DNA of 64,000 bases, taken from assembly GCF_002115805.1 (NCBI RefSeq), contig NZ_JFKC01000003.1:248001-312000 (forward strand), written 5' to 3'. Origin of the DNA: Marivita geojedonensis. Its GTDB lineage: Bacteria; Pseudomonadota; Alphaproteobacteria; Rhodobacterales; Rhodobacteraceae. A model generated the notes under the pieces. The model was not told the DNA's origin. It saw only the letters and a list, made by a program, of their open reading frames with translations, and made no database searches. Shown piece after piece: positions 40,326 to 49,904 of this stretch. How positions within the stretch are numbered: position 1 is the first letter of the stretch; each line of letters opens with the position of its first letter. The position numbers and the translations under genes were made by a program.

Positions 40326-40943
40326 TCACTGATCGGGGGCAATCAGGCCCAATCCGCGCAGGTAGACGCCGATTGCGGATTCCAGCAGTTCCTCGGGGGG
40401 GAACGGCGAGGTCGTTCCGGGAGAGTTCCGCGCAAAGAGTTCGACCACGCCGTGGCTCAGCGCCCAGATATGGGCGGAGAACATGGAGGCGGGCGGGCGC
40501 TTTTCTGGGGGAATGTGCTGCGACAGATCTTCTGCGGCGCGTTCAAGCACTGACCGGGCGCGAGCCGAGACTGCAGCCAGTTCCGGCGTGCGGTTCACCG
40601 AGATGCCACTTTCAAACATTGCAATATAGTGACCGGGGTATTTTCGCGCAAAAGCTAAATATGCGCGGCCTGTCGCCTCGAAGGCAGCCAAGGCCGAGGG
40701 TTGGCCGCTGTCATAGGCGTATTGCATCACATCGGCGAAAATCTCGTAGCCCTGAAGCGCCGCTTCGGCGATCAGGTCTTCGCGGCCTTCGAAATGGCGG
40801 TAGACGGCGGCGGGGGTGACGCCCGCCTGTTTGGCGGCTTCCGAGAGGGTAAAGCCGGTCGGGCCCTTCTCGGTGATCAGCTCGAGAGCTGCATCAACGA
40901 GGGCCTGCCGCAGATTGCCGTGATGGTAGCCGCGTTTAGCCAT
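40326..40943 (-). CDS. TetR-family transcriptional regulator
   Basis: A 205-residue regulator. The N-terminal helix-turn-helix reads [46 protein letters not shown] (key residues only: Gly, Thr, Tyr-Arg-His-Phe), followed by a C-terminal ligand-binding domain with a WHG-like pattern ([18 protein letters not shown]). It overlaps the ppk2 3' end by eight bases and is likely co-transcribed with it, so it could respond to nutrient or phosphate state; no operator was identified. Confidence 0.9.
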   Translation of the reverse strand: MAKRGYHHGNLRQALVDAALELITEKGPTGFTLSEAAKQAGVTPAAVYRHFEGREDLIAEAALQGYEIFADVMQYAYDSGQPSALAAFEATGRAYLAFARKYPGHYIAMFESGISVNRTPELAAVSARARSVLERAAEDLSQHIPPEKRPPASMFSAHIWALSHGVVELFARNSPGTTSPFPPEELLESAIGVYLRGLGLIAPDQ

Positions 40944-41805
40944 CCCAGATGTCCGGCCCACCGCAGACTTTCGGATCGGTCTTGCCCAAGGCCTTCACGT
41001 CCTTGCGGGCATAGTCCAATTGGGTCAGCACGCTCCGGATGGCATTGATCCGCGCGCGGCGCTTGTCATCGGAGCGGATCACGGTCCAGGGGGCGTGATC
41101 GCTGTGGCTTTTTGCAAAGGTTTCGCGGATGGCATCGCTGTAGGCGTCCCAGCGCTTGAGGCCTTCCACGTCAATCCAGCTGAGTTTCCACTGCTTGAGC
41201 GGGTCACTTTCGCGCGACAGGAAACGACGGAGCTGTTCGCCACGGCCGACATTGAGCCAGATCTTGAAGAGCTTGATCCCGTCATCGACCAGCATCTTTT
41301 CGAAATCGGGCACCTGGGTGAAGAAATGCATTCTTTGTTCCGGTGTGCAGAACCCGAAGACATGTTCGACCACCGCGCGGTTGTACCAGCTGCGGTCAAA
41401 GAACGTGATTTCCCCCGCCGAGGGAAGATGGTCGACATAGCGCTGGAAGTACCATTGGGTCGCCTCGGTCTCGGTCGGCTTTGACAGGGCGACCACCCGC
41501 GCGCCACGGGGATTAAGATTTTCCCGGAAGCGTTTGATTGTTCCGCCTTTTCCGGCTGCGTCACGACCTTCGAAAACGATGGCGACCCGCGCTCCGCTTT
41601 CCTTGGCCCAGGTCTGCATCTTGACCAGTTCGATCTGAAGCGCGGCAAGGTCCTTTTCATACGCCTTGCGCGGCATACGGTCGGAATACGGGTAGTCGGG
41701 CGTGATGATGTCGCCTTTTTCCGCGCGCTTGATTGCATTGCGCACGTCATCCGGCGCGGTGTCGTTGAAAAAGGCGCTGATCGCACCGTCAAAAGGAAGG
41801 TCCAT
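40936..41805 (-). CDS. ppk2: Polyphosphate kinase 2 (class I)
   Basis: A 289-residue PPK2 that uses polyphosphate to make nucleoside triphosphate from diphosphates, and the reverse. Walker A is [20 protein letters not shown], the Walker B-type segment [15 protein letters not shown], and the lid and C-terminal block [25 protein letters not shown] complete the one-domain class I pattern. The gene lies after the alpha/beta hydrolase gene (52-base gap) and before the overlapping tetR. Substrate preference (ADP or GDP) cannot be told from sequence. Confidence 0.95.
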   Translation of the reverse strand: MDLPFDGAISAFFNDTAPDDVRNAIKRAEKGDIITPDYPYSDRMPRKAYEKDLAALQIELVKMQTWAKESGARVAIVFEGRDAAGKGGTIKRFRENLNPRGARVVALSKPTETEATQWYFQRYVDHLPSAGEITFFDRSWYNRAVVEHVFGFCTPEQRMHFFTQVPDFEKMLVDDGIKLFKIWLNVGRGEQLRRFLSRESDPLKQWKLSWIDVEGLKRWDAYSDAIRETFAKSHSDHAPWTVIRSDDKRRARINAIRSVLTQLDYARKDVKALGKTDPKVCGGPDIWDG

Positions 41806-41857
41806 GCCGGGCCCTTTCTGTCATCTGCTCTGACAGGAATATGGGATGTTAATGCGA

Positions 41858-42811
41858 TTAACGCAAACCCGCACGTTGCGCCGCGCGGTCAATTGCAGCA
41901 ATGACCTCGGGTTCGGCGGCGTGCTGCGGCATGTGGCCGATCCCTTCCAGAATGGTCAGGTTGGCGCCCTCGATCTGTTGCGAGAGGGGGATTGAGTGAA
42001 TGGTCAGCCCAACGGTGGTATCGGCATCGCCATGCACGATCTCGGTGGGCACGGTGATGGTGCCATAGCGGGTGTGCAGGGCTTTGATTTCATCCAGCAG
42101 ATTGGCGCGCTGCATGGCGTTGGCGCGCATCGTGTCGCGGCGCAGCGTGAGCGGCGCACCGATGTATTCGGCATATCCCTCTGGCTCTTTCTGGGGCGCG
42201 AACACGTCTTCGATGGCGCGGTCAATCACCGGATTGGGCACGAAAGCCGTCAGCGCCGGTACGACGAGCGCGCTGCCAAGATCGCTGGAGGTGACCTTGT
42301 AGTAAAGGCTCAGATCGCTGGTCCATGGGTTCGAAGCGGCGGCGAGCAGGATCAGGGCCGAAACGCTGTCTGGGCGTTCAACAGCCCAGGCCAGCGCTAC
42401 GGCGCCACCGTAGCTTTGACCCAGAACCATCGGATTTTGCAGGCCAAGTTGCTCTGACGCGTCTGCCAGTAGACGCGCCTGTTCGATCAGAGTGGTGCCA
42501 TGCGGATTGACCCGTTCGGTGTATCCAAGCCCCGGCCGGTCGAATGCGGTGACGCGGTAGCGGTCCGCGAGTTTATCGACCAGCGAGAAGGTGAAATCAC
42601 GCAGGTTGCCGCTCGCCCCGTGGATCAGGACGATATCGGGGCCGGACCCTTTGGTGACATAATGAACCCGCGTCCCATTGACCGTCAGGAAGTCGCCCTG
42701 CGGCGGGAATCGCTTTTCTGCCTGCGCTTCCCGATAGCCTGCCGTACAGGCCGTTGTCAGCACCAGGGCGGCTGCACATGCAAGCAGCACGCCGAACCCC
42801 TTTAACGCCAA
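41858..42811 (-). CDS. Alpha/beta hydrolase, putative lipoprotein
   Basis: A 317-residue hydrolase. The N-terminal MALKGFGVLLACAAALVLTTAC segment is a signal peptide with a lipobox-like LTTAC at Cys22, so it may be anchored to a membrane. The oxyanion HGASG (IVLIHGASGNLRDF), nucleophile Ser in VLGQSYGGAVALAW, acidic residue in IVHGDADTTVG and His in GIGHMPQH complete a triad. Family of general lysophospholipase-type or haloalkane-type hydrolases; substrate not predictable. Starts nine bases after metA stops. Confidence 0.87.
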   Translation of the reverse strand: MALKGFGVLLACAAALVLTTACTAGYREAQAEKRFPPQGDFLTVNGTRVHYVTKGSGPDIVLIHGASGNLRDFTFSLVDKLADRYRVTAFDRPGLGYTERVNPHGTTLIEQARLLADASEQLGLQNPMVLGQSYGGAVALAWAVERPDSVSALILLAAASNPWTSDLSLYYKVTSSDLGSALVVPALTAFVPNPVIDRAIEDVFAPQKEPEGYAEYIGAPLTLRRDTMRANAMQRANLLDEIKALHTRYGTITVPTEIVHGDADTTVGLTIHSIPLSQQIEGANLTILEGIGHMPQHAAEPEVIAAIDRAAQRAGLR

Positions 42812-42820
42812 ACCGGTCTC

Positions 42821-43765
42821 CTAGCGGTTGCGCAGATCCGTGCTTGAGGCGCCGATCTGCTCCATGTCGAATGGAGTCGTTAGATAGATCTCTGACACCC
42901 AGTTGCCATAGAGAAGATGCGCATGGCTGCGCCAGCGGTTCTGTGGCGTGCGGCTTGGGTCGTTGTCCGGATAGTAGTTCGCCGGCACGTTGATCGGCGT
43001 GCCATTTGCGATATCGCGGTCGTACTCGTCCTTCAGCGTGCCACTGTCGTATTCGAAGTGGTTGAACACATAGAGCGCCCGGTGCGTTGGATCCTCGACA
43101 AGGCACGGACCGGTTTCGTCGCTGTCGATCAGGATCGGCAGGCCGGCTTTTTCCACGTCTTCGCGACGGATCTCGGTCCAGCGGCTGACCGGGATCACCA
43201 TGTCGTCCGAGAAGCCCCGCAGATAGGGCGAGGCTGGCGCAAGGTTGCGGTGCCGGATGCATCCGAACGCTTTGTGCGGCAGCTCGATCTTGGGCACCCC
43301 ATGGAAATGATGAATCATCGCCATACCGCCCCAGCAGACGCCGAAGGTGGAATGCACATGGGTCTGGGTCCAGTTCATTACTTGGGTTAATTCTTCCCAG
43401 TAAGTCACTTCTTCATATGGCAAATGTTCAATCGGCGCGCCGGTGATGATCAGCCCGTCGAACTTTTCTCCACTGTCTGCCACTTCCGCGAATGGGCGGT
43501 AGAAGCTTTCCATATGCTCGGCCGCAGTGTTGCGTGTCTGATGCTCGGACATGCGGATCAGGTTGAATTCAATCTGCAGGGGCGTGGCGCCGATCAGCCG
43601 GGCGAACTGGTTTTCCGTCTGGATCTTCTTGGGCATGAGGTTGAGCAACGCTATGCGCAACGGACGAATATCCTGCTGGCTGGCAAGCTCATCGGGGATG
43701 ACCATCACGCCCTCGCGCTTGAGAACGTCATATGCGGGCAGGTTGTTGGGCAGTTTGATCGGCAT
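42821..43765 (-). CDS. metA: Homoserine O-acyltransferase MetA (predicted acetyl-type)
   Basis: A 314-residue enzyme that acylates homoserine on the way to methionine. Catalytic Cys is in [11 protein letters not shown], with the conserved [17 protein letters not shown] and HFEYDSGTL blocks. The residue deciding acyl donor, Gly111 in the E. coli succinyltransferase (GAPLG), is Glu113 here ([11 protein letters not shown]), which in B. cereus-type enzymes is linked to acetyl-CoA preference. It follows the ATPase gene by only three bases. No SAM riboswitch was seen before that gene. Confidence 0.93.
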   Translation of the reverse strand: MPIKLPNNLPAYDVLKREGVMVIPDELASQQDIRPLRIALLNLMPKKIQTENQFARLIGATPLQIEFNLIRMSEHQTRNTAAEHMESFYRPFAEVADSGEKFDGLIITGAPIEHLPYEEVTYWEELTQVMNWTQTHVHSTFGVCWGGMAMIHHFHGVPKIELPHKAFGCIRHRNLAPASPYLRGFSDDMVIPVSRWTEIRREDVEKAGLPILIDSDETGPCLVEDPTHRALYVFNHFEYDSGTLKDEYDRDIANGTPINVPANYYPDNDPSRTPQNRWRSHAHLLYGNWVSEIYLTTPFDMEQIGASSTDLRNR

Positions 43766-43768
43766 GTC

Positions 43769-44635
43769 TTACTGTCTTTTCTGGTCCAGCGCGCTTGCGA
43801 TCAACGCGTCGAAATTGTGTGGCGTGGCATCCGCCATCAGGTCATGCGCGTCGATGGTGACGCCCCAGCGGTCCGCCATCATCTGGTATCGCGGCTGACG
43901 ATGTGCAAGAGCCTGAGCGTAGGTCCAACGGATAAACGCATTGGGATCAACTTCGTCTTCCTTGACGTTGTTTTCCCGCAGATATTCGGTCCAGACCCGA
44001 TCAAGGAACTCGGGTTGGTACGCCATGGGTTTCGGCGCCTTGTCGAAACGCCGGATCAGCTCCTGGGTGTGGGCCTCGTCGCCCTTGATCCAGACCAGAA
44101 GCGCGTGTTTTGACAATTCCGCCAGGATCGGATCGTTCGGGTCTTCAGGATCGACCCATTCGCAGATCGAACCGCCGGTGTCACAGACAAAGTGCGGATA
44201 GCCATAGAGGTCGAGTGCGCGGTCGATGAAGTACCCGGTATCGAGCAGCGCAGCCATCTCGGCACGGCGGAACTGATCCTGCCGTTTGCGGTATTCGTCG
44301 ATCGGCACACCACCGCGCGCGGGATTTCCCGGTTTTCCCAGATAGGCCGAGACCGGTGCGAGGTTGTGAAAGCTGAGATTGGTGCCGATGTAGATCGAAT
44401 CCGACATCAGCAGCTCGCGCAGAAACGGCACCTTCATCGCCTCGCGCTTGGCATTGTCCGCGATGTATTCGCCCATGTAACGCGTGCCGATGCGGTAATC
44501 GATGGAATAGTGAAACCACTCGCCTGTGTCGCGCAGCAGGTTCGACATATGGGTCTTCCCCAGACCCGACATGGCAAACAGCACAACCCGTTTGTGCGGC
44601 GCGTTGAGCCAGTCCTGTCCTGAAGCGTAGATCAT
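43769..44635 (-). CDS. Conserved P-loop ATPase-like protein linked to metA
   Basis: A 288-residue protein with a kinase-type P-loop VVLFAMSGLGKTHMSNLLR near residues 17-35. The rest shows no recognisable family motif, but the gene is three bases upstream of metA and reads in the same direction, so it probably shares its transcript; adjacency of such a gene to metA is common in this group. It may be a small-molecule kinase or a regulatory ATPase of methionine metabolism. Function unknown. Confidence 0.72.
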   Translation of the reverse strand: MIYASGQDWLNAPHKRVVLFAMSGLGKTHMSNLLRDTGEWFHYSIDYRIGTRYMGEYIADNAKREAMKVPFLRELLMSDSIYIGTNLSFHNLAPVSAYLGKPGNPARGGVPIDEYRKRQDQFRRAEMAALLDTGYFIDRALDLYGYPHFVCDTGGSICEWVDPEDPNDPILAELSKHALLVWIKGDEAHTQELIRRFDKAPKPMAYQPEFLDRVWTEYLRENNVKEDEVDPNAFIRWTYAQALAHRQPRYQMMADRWGVTIDAHDLMADATPHNFDALIASALDQKRQ

Positions 44636-44732
44636 CGCGCTGTCCCGTTTCGCATATTCCGTCGTCTGGGATTAGCGATGCGGCACCGGGGCGTCAAACG
44701 GTTGTAAGTCAGCTGGGCGGACAGGTGTCACG

Positions 44733-44764
44733 AAAAACCCCGCCAGACGGTGCCTGACGGGGTT
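44733..44764 (-). terminator. Intrinsic terminator of the FadL-like gene
   Basis: On the minus strand CCCCGTCAGGCACCGTCTGGCGGGG, a stem with one mismatch, is followed by TTTTT. It lies 25 bases beyond the FadL-like stop codon. Confidence 0.88.
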
Positions 44765-44788
44765 TGTTTCTTGGAACGTCTCTACCGA

Positions 44789-46114
44789 TCAGAAGTCGAC
44801 GGTGAGCGACACGCCCATACCAAGGGCAGTGTTGTCTTCGAACTTCACGCCGGATGCGTCTTCGGCTTCGCCGATCCAGACGTATTCCAGACCACCGCGC
44901 AGGGTCATGTTGTCCATCTTGTACTGGCCGCCGACGCCGAGGCTCACAAAGCCGTCACGCGGGGCAAGGCGGGACACGGTGTCACCGTTCTGCGCCTCGT
45001 AGGACACCTGAACAAAGACCGAAAGGTCTTCGGTGAAGGCGCGGCCAACCCCGAGCTTCCACGTGGTCCGGTCGTTTTCAAAGCTGGTGACGTTGCCGCC
45101 GGTCGCGGCTTCGTATTCCGGAGTGCGGACTTCCCACTTGGACCACTCGACCCATTTCACCTGACCAAACAGCAGGGTGCCCGGTGCAATGCCGGTCTGG
45201 AAATCGAGAGCCACCGCCTGCGGCATGGTCACCTTCGTGTCACCGCCGGTTGCGTCGACGCCGAGACCTGCAAGGGTTTCGGACGTGCTGAACGTGTGGG
45301 TGATCTCACTCTGCCAGGACAGGGCAACCCGCAGCGCAATGTCCGGGATTTCATAGGCAACACCAAGGATCGCACCCCAGTCACCCACGCGGCGGCCACT
45401 GGCGTTGTATTCCATCGACGTGCCGAAGTCCTGCGCGGCAGCGCCAAGCGTCTGTGCCTGCACGCCAAGCGCCTGCGCCTGAGCGCCAAGGGCCTGTGCC
45501 TGTGCGCCAAGCTCCTGTGCGGCGGCCAGATCACCGGCCGCACCTGCTGCCTGCGCCTGCGCACCCAGCGCCTGCGCCTCGGCACCCAGTGCCTGCGCCT
45601 GAGCGCCCAACCCCTGTGCGTTGCGGCCAACCGCGCTGCGAACGAGCAGATCCGGAATCGTGATGTCCGCCTCGCTTTCGACATAGCGCGCGCCGCCGAA
45701 GACCGAAACGCGGTCCGTGACGCGGTACTTGCCGACGAGGGCAACCTGGTCGCTGTCCCAGTCTGCGGTCAGACCGGAATAGATGCCCTGCGTGTATTCC
45801 GCGCCGGCGCCATACGGGTTGTTCACGTACATGCCGAAGGTCAGCTTTTCGGTGAAGTCGTTTTTGTACGCCAGACCGTAGTTGCTGTAGTCGGTCAGCA
45901 TGTTGCCGGTGCTGTCTTCACCGCCGCCAGCAGCGGTCAGTTCCGGTGTATACGTACCCGACAGTTCCGGCATCACGTGCGAAAAGCTGAGCTGCAGCTG
46001 GTCGTTCCGTGTGAACAGGAAGCCGTAATCGTTGTTCGAACGCTCGATACCGCCCGCATGTGCCGCGCCTGCAGCGGCGGCAAGCGCTGCTGCGCTTGTC
46101 ATAATTCTTGTCAT
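44789..46114 (-). CDS. OmpP1/FadL/TodX-family outer-membrane transporter with repeat insert
   Basis: A 441-residue porin-like protein with a cleavable signal (AAAAGAAHA, cut near residue 20) and a C-terminal Phe (VSLTVDF) typical of outer-membrane barrels. The family takes up fatty acids and hydrophobic compounds. Residues about 165-231 are an Ala/Gln/Leu/Gly insert built from roughly seven copies of a seven-residue unit (AQAQALG) and interrupted by AAGAAGDLAAAQEL. It is expected to be helical, perhaps a coiled coil outside the barrel. The insert is the oddity; the barrel on both sides looks intact. Confidence 0.9.
   Translation of the reverse strand: MTRIMTSAAALAAAAGAAHAGGIERSNNDYGFLFTRNDQLQLSFSHVMPELSGTYTPELTAAGGGEDSTGNMLTDYSNYGLAYKNDFTEKLTFGMYVNNPYGAGAEYTQGIYSGLTADWDSDQVALVGKYRVTDRVSVFGGARYVESEADITIPDLLVRSAVGRNAQGLGAQAQALGAEAQALGAQAQAAGAAGDLAAAQELGAQAQALGAQAQALGVQAQTLGAAAQDFGTSMEYNASGRRVGDWGAILGVAYEIPDIALRVALSWQSEITHTFSTSETLAGLGVDATGGDTKVTMPQAVALDFQTGIAPGTLLFGQVKWVEWSKWEVRTPEYEAATGGNVTSFENDRTTWKLGVGRAFTEDLSVFVQVSYEAQNGDTVSRLAPRDGFVSLGVGGQYKMDNMTLRGGLEYVWIGEAEDASGVKFEDNTALGMGVSLTVDF
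45421..45631 (-). repeat. Tandem 21-bp repeat encoding AQAQALG units
   Basis: In-frame, imperfect tandem copies of a 21-base unit lie within the FadL-like gene; the repeat length equals seven codons, and third-base divergence preserves the protein repeat. This is a protein-coding repeat, not a CRISPR array. Confidence 0.85.
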
Positions 46115-46236
46115 AGGACCCTCATCCCTAGGAAGTTCGTTGTCTCCTCGTCCCGCAGAGGTACAGAACCGCTGTTCGAACGGTCAATTTTAACCGTACG
46201 TCACCTCAACGGTTTTGCCGCAGCGTCACAAAGCTG

Positions 46237-47100
46237 CTACGAGCGCGTGCTGGACCAGATATTGTAGTAGTTCGCGCCAAATATCAGCGCCGCACCCAAA
46301 AGAACGAACGGATCCAGCGGTTCTGCGTAAAGCAGCATCCCGACAATCGCGATCACCGGCAGGCGGGTGAAGTCGATGGGCATCACAATTGTCGCCGGGG
46401 CCAGTGAAAGAGCCGTGGTCAGACAGAAATGCGCCACAAGACCGGCAATCGCGATCACCACGACCCACGGCAGATTTGCGGCTGTTGGCAGGGCAATGTC
46501 ACCGTCGAATCCGGCAAAGCCCAGTCCCAGCGCCGCCTGCATCACCGTCAGGTAGAACAGGATGCAGGTGATGGTTTCCGTGCGGGTCAGCTTGCGGGTG
46601 AACACCGCGGATCCGGCAAAGCCGATGGCGGCGAGTGCCGCCGTGACCAGACCAATGTGAAACGTGTCCGGGCTGGGGCGGGTGACGACAAGGATGCCGA
46701 TAAATCCGATCACGGCGGCGATGGCCTGCGATTTGGTCAACCGTTCGCCCAGAATGAACGGCGCCATCAGCATCACCCAGAGCGGCGAGGTGAACTCGAG
46801 CGCAAAGACCTGTGCCAGAGGGATCACGGTGATCGAATAGAACCACAGGTTCTGTCCGGCAAAATGGCTGACATTGCGGATGAAATGCAGGCCGAGTTTC
46901 TGCGCACGCACTTGCTGCAATGTGCCGGCAAGACTGGCGACGGTGATGACGATGACCATCCCGATCAGGCTGCGATACATCATGATCTCGAACGTATCGA
47001 GGTCGAGGCTCACAGCCCGGCCCGCAATCGCCATCGACGTGAACGACACGATTGCGCCGATCATCCAGAGGCAGGCCCGGATCGTCGGGGACAGCGTCAT
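46237..47100 (-). CDS. EamA-family (DMT) transporter
   Basis: A 287-residue membrane protein of ten hydrophobic helices, formed as two EamA repeats. Typical residues include the PLAQVFALEFTSPLWVMLMAPFILGERL segment in the first repeat and the VAHFCLTTALSLAPATIVMPIDFTRLP block in the second. Family members export amino acids or metabolites. It lies 38 bases downstream of the SH3 gene, on the same strand, so may be the third gene of the guaA operon. Substrate unknown. Confidence 0.88.
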   Translation of the reverse strand: MTLSPTIRACLWMIGAIVSFTSMAIAGRAVSLDLDTFEIMMYRSLIGMVIVITVASLAGTLQQVRAQKLGLHFIRNVSHFAGQNLWFYSITVIPLAQVFALEFTSPLWVMLMAPFILGERLTKSQAIAAVIGFIGILVVTRPSPDTFHIGLVTAALAAIGFAGSAVFTRKLTRTETITCILFYLTVMQAALGLGFAGFDGDIALPTAANLPWVVVIAIAGLVAHFCLTTALSLAPATIVMPIDFTRLPVIAIVGMLLYAEPLDPFVLLGAALIFGANYYNIWSSTRS

Positions 47101-47138
47101 ACGGGCCGGCCCGGAATATCGTGGCGCATGGAGGTCAT

Positions 47139-47762
47139 TCAGTCACGCGGCAGGTGGCAACAGCCGGACAGGAACCGCCGCTGGCCCGGCGCGATCAACT
47201 GCATGGTGATGGTCCACCCGTAGGAGCGGTCGCTCATGCCGTCAGAACAGGCCGCGCCCGAGATCGTGGCTTCGATCACGCGATTGTCTTCGGTCGCCAG
47301 AGTGACAAGCGCGGGACTGCCCAGACGGCCTTCGGCGGTGACGATGCTGTCAAAGGCGAAGTCGGTGTCGCCATCCACGGGATGCGAATAGCGGGCGTCT
47401 TCGCCATAAAGACCCAGCGCCCAGAACGGCTCAGTCCCGCCGCAGATCAGGCCTTGGGGCAGGGTCGTGTCGCCCAGCGTGGGAACCTCATCGCTGGTCA
47501 GGAAGCGGGTGGAGACCCAGCCATCCCGTTCGTTCAGCGCGATGCGGGCCCAATTGCCGGTCGGGTCAAACTCAAAGGCTTCGATCCGGCGGGCATCATG
47601 GGCCAGGTCGCCGATATCCGCACTGCTGGCGGACGGTTCGGCGCGCACGTTCAGAACGTCAGTCGCAGCAACCCCGATCACGCGGTGATACGACGGCTCT
47701 GCCTGCAAAACAGCAGGCAGCGCCAGCAGCGCGGCGATCAGGGAGATGCGTATCATTCCCAT
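47139..47762 (-). CDS. Secreted SH3-domain protein
   Basis: A 207-residue protein with a signal peptide ([18 protein letters not shown], cut near residue 21) and one bacterial SH3 domain at about residues 30-90 ([37 protein letters not shown]). The second half has cysteines ([37 protein letters not shown]) and resembles COG3650-type secreted proteins with a CGGTEPFW motif. The start at 47762 is chosen since GGGA lies eight bases upstream; it overlaps the guaA end by ten bases. A cell-wall or heavy-metal role is not established. Confidence 0.85.
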   Translation of the reverse strand: MGMIRISLIAALLALPAVLQAEPSYHRVIGVAATDVLNVRAEPSASSADIGDLAHDARRIEAFEFDPTGNWARIALNERDGWVSTRFLTSDEVPTLGDTTLPQGLICGGTEPFWALGLYGEDARYSHPVDGDTDFAFDSIVTAEGRLGSPALVTLATEDNRVIEATISGAACSDGMSDRSYGWTITMQLIAPGQRRFLSGCCHLPRD

Positions 47763-49324
47763 TCGATCGTTCCCGGCGGCTTCGATGTGATGTCATAGGT
47801 GACGCGGTTGATGCCCTTGACCTCGTTGATGATCCGGGTGGCGGTTTCACCAAGGAATTCATGGCTGAACGGGTAGTAATCCGCCGTCATGCCATCCACA
47901 GAGGTCACGGCGCGCAGGGCGCAGGCGTAATCATATGTACGGCCATCACCCATCACACCCACGGTGCGCACTGGCAGAATGGCGACAAAGGCCTGCCAGA
48001 TCTCGTCGTAGAGCCCATGCTTGCGAATCTGGTCGATATAGACCGCATCCGCCTTGCGCAGGATCTCGAGCTTTTCGCGGGTGATCTCGCCGGGACAGCG
48101 GATCGCCAGGCCGGGGCCGGGGAAGGGGTGGCGACCGATAAAGCTGTCGGGCAGGCCCAGTTCGCGGCCAAGCTCGCGCACTTCGTCCTTGAAAAGCTCG
48201 CGCAGCGGTTCGACCAGCTTGAGCCCCATCTTTTCCGGCAGGCCGCCGACATTGTGGTGGCTTTTGATGGTGACGGAGGGGCCGCCGCTGAAGCTGACCG
48301 ACTCGATCACGTCCGGGTAAAGCGTGCCCTGCGCGAGGAACTCTGCGCCTTCGATCTGGTTGGCGTATTTCTGGAACACGTCGATGAAGAGTCGGCCAAT
48401 GATCTTTCTCTTGGTTTCAGGGTCGCTTTGGCCGTCCAACTCGTTCAGAAACAGCTCTTGTTCCTGCGCGTGGATCACCTGCAGGTTCATGTGGTCGCGG
48501 AACATGGCGACAACTTCTTCGCCCTCGTTCAAACGCAGCAGACCGTGATCCACAAACACGCAGGTCAGCTGATCGCCAATTGCGTCATGCAGCAGGGCTG
48601 CGGCAACCGAACTATCGACACCGCCGGACAGGCCGCAGATCACCTTCTTGTCGCCGACCTGTTCCTTGATTTTACGGATCGCTTCTTCGCGGTAGGCACC
48701 CATCGTCCAGTCACCGGTGAAGCCGGCAAGTTGGACGAAATTCTGGTAGAGAGTCTTTCCGTTCGGCGTGTGGTGCACTTCGGGGTGGAACTGCACGGCG
48801 TAGAACCGGCGGTCGGTGTCGGCGGTGATCGCGAAGGGCGCGCCGGGAGATGTGCCCAGAACGTCAAAATCCGGAGCAATTTCAGACACATGGTCGCCGT
48901 GGCTCATCCAGACCTGTTCGCGGCCCGTGCCATCCATGAACCAGCCGCTCAGCAGATCGCTGCGGGTGTCCGTCGGGGTGACATAGGCGCGGCCAAATTC
49001 GGCTGTCGCACGTTCGCCGGCTTCGACCTTGCCACCCAGATCCTGCATCATCACCTGCTGGCCGTAGCAGATTCCAAGGATCGGCACGCCCATCTCATAG
49101 GCCTTTTTCGGCGGGCGCGGGCTGCCCTCGCGCATCACGCTGTCCGGGCCACCGGAGAAGATGATCGCCTTGGGGGCAAAATCGGTCAGGAAATCATCCG
49201 TCACGTTCTGATAGGGATGGATTTCGCAATAGACATTCAGCTCGCGCAGGCGACGCGCAATCAGCTGCGTGACCTGGCTGCCGAAGTCGATGATGAGGAG
49301 GCGGTCGTGTTCTGTCGTGCTCAT
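47753..49324 (-). CDS. guaA: GMP synthase (glutamine-hydrolysing)
   Basis: A 523-residue enzyme converting XMP to GMP with ATP and glutamine. The N-terminal glutaminase has [17 protein letters not shown], nucleophile Cys in [12 protein letters not shown] and His/Glu in [10 protein letters not shown]. The ATP-pyrophosphatase domain has [17 protein letters not shown], and the C-terminal dimerisation domain ends [14 protein letters not shown]. Start [17 protein letters not shown] is the family N-terminus. First gene of a likely operon with the SH3 protein and EamA transporter genes. Confidence 0.98.
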   Translation of the reverse strand: MSTTEHDRLLIIDFGSQVTQLIARRLRELNVYCEIHPYQNVTDDFLTDFAPKAIIFSGGPDSVMREGSPRPPKKAYEMGVPILGICYGQQVMMQDLGGKVEAGERATAEFGRAYVTPTDTRSDLLSGWFMDGTGREQVWMSHGDHVSEIAPDFDVLGTSPGAPFAITADTDRRFYAVQFHPEVHHTPNGKTLYQNFVQLAGFTGDWTMGAYREEAIRKIKEQVGDKKVICGLSGGVDSSVAAALLHDAIGDQLTCVFVDHGLLRLNEGEEVVAMFRDHMNLQVIHAQEQELFLNELDGQSDPETKRKIIGRLFIDVFQKYANQIEGAEFLAQGTLYPDVIESVSFSGGPSVTIKSHHNVGGLPEKMGLKLVEPLRELFKDEVRELGRELGLPDSFIGRHPFPGPGLAIRCPGEITREKLEILRKADAVYIDQIRKHGLYDEIWQAFVAILPVRTVGVMGDGRTYDYACALRAVTSVDGMTADYYPFSHEFLGETATRIINEVKGINRVTYDITSKPPGTIEWE

Positions 49325-49551
49325 GGCTCCTGATAGGCAGAGCCATGGGGAATGGCAATATTGCCAATCGGCTTTGTGCGCCAACCGCCGCATTCCGTGC
49401 CCCGGTGCCAAGTCAGCCGGGCGGAGGGCTGCTCAAAGAATAAGAGCGACCCCATCGATGAGGCTCGACCCGACATACGGCCCGAATACGCCCGCCGCGC
49501 GGATCAGGGATTCAAGCGAACCGCGACTGTGCGGATCGGGCGCTGGTGGTC
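49325..49551. other. Intergenic region without identified feature
   Basis: 227 bases between guaA and the small membrane gene. A short palindrome GGCAATATTGCC lies near 49353-49364, close to the guaA start; otherwise no gene, terminator or repeat is recognised. Confidence 0.4.
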
Positions 49552-49722
49552 TCAGTCGATCAACACGTTGATCAGCGTCGCCCCCACGATCCAGATCGCA
49601 AGCGCGAGAAACAGCGCGATCCCCATGCCGTAGAGCCCGCCCAGCACACTGCCGAGAATGGCCACCACGCCCAAACCTCCGATCAGCCCCATCAACGGAG
49701 TCTTCTTGCGTTTCCAGTCCAT
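49552..49722 (-). CDS. Small membrane protein
   Basis: A 56-residue protein preceded by an AAGGAGG ribosome site about five bases before ATG. It begins MDWKRKKTPLMGLIGGLG, followed by two hydrophobic segments (about residues 11-30 and 33-54), giving a positive-inside hairpin or single long helix pair. Ends INVLID. No family is recognised. Convergent with nothing; it reads towards guaA's upstream region. Codon use and the ribosome site support a real gene. Confidence 0.68.
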   Translation of the reverse strand: MDWKRKKTPLMGLIGGLGVVAILGSVLGGLYGMGIALFLALAIWIVGATLINVLID

Positions 49723-49904
49723 GACGTCCTCCTTGGGCGGGATCGTATGGCGTCGCCCAAGTCGCGTCTTTGATCTGGCGCATCCCGGAATGTCGCTTTC
49801 GCAACGCACAGGACGCAATCTGTCCCTGACGGCTCCCGGTCTCATACTATGGAGTGTGCACGCAGCCGCAGGGCGGCACCATTTTTTCCCGCAGGAGGGC
49901 AGTC

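Noticed and set aside
41849-41861. CtrA-like site (TTAA-N5-TTAA) before ppk2
   Set aside because: The spacer is five bases and the sequence overlaps the stop codon of the hydrolase gene.
44636-44788. SAM riboswitch before the ATPase-metA operon
   Set aside because: The region was compared with the SAM-II pattern recalled from memory; no matching pseudoknot core was seen.
45421-45631. CRISPR-like array of short repeats
   Set aside because: The unit is 21 bp in frame, without spacers, and encodes a repeated protein segment inside an intact outer-membrane protein gene.
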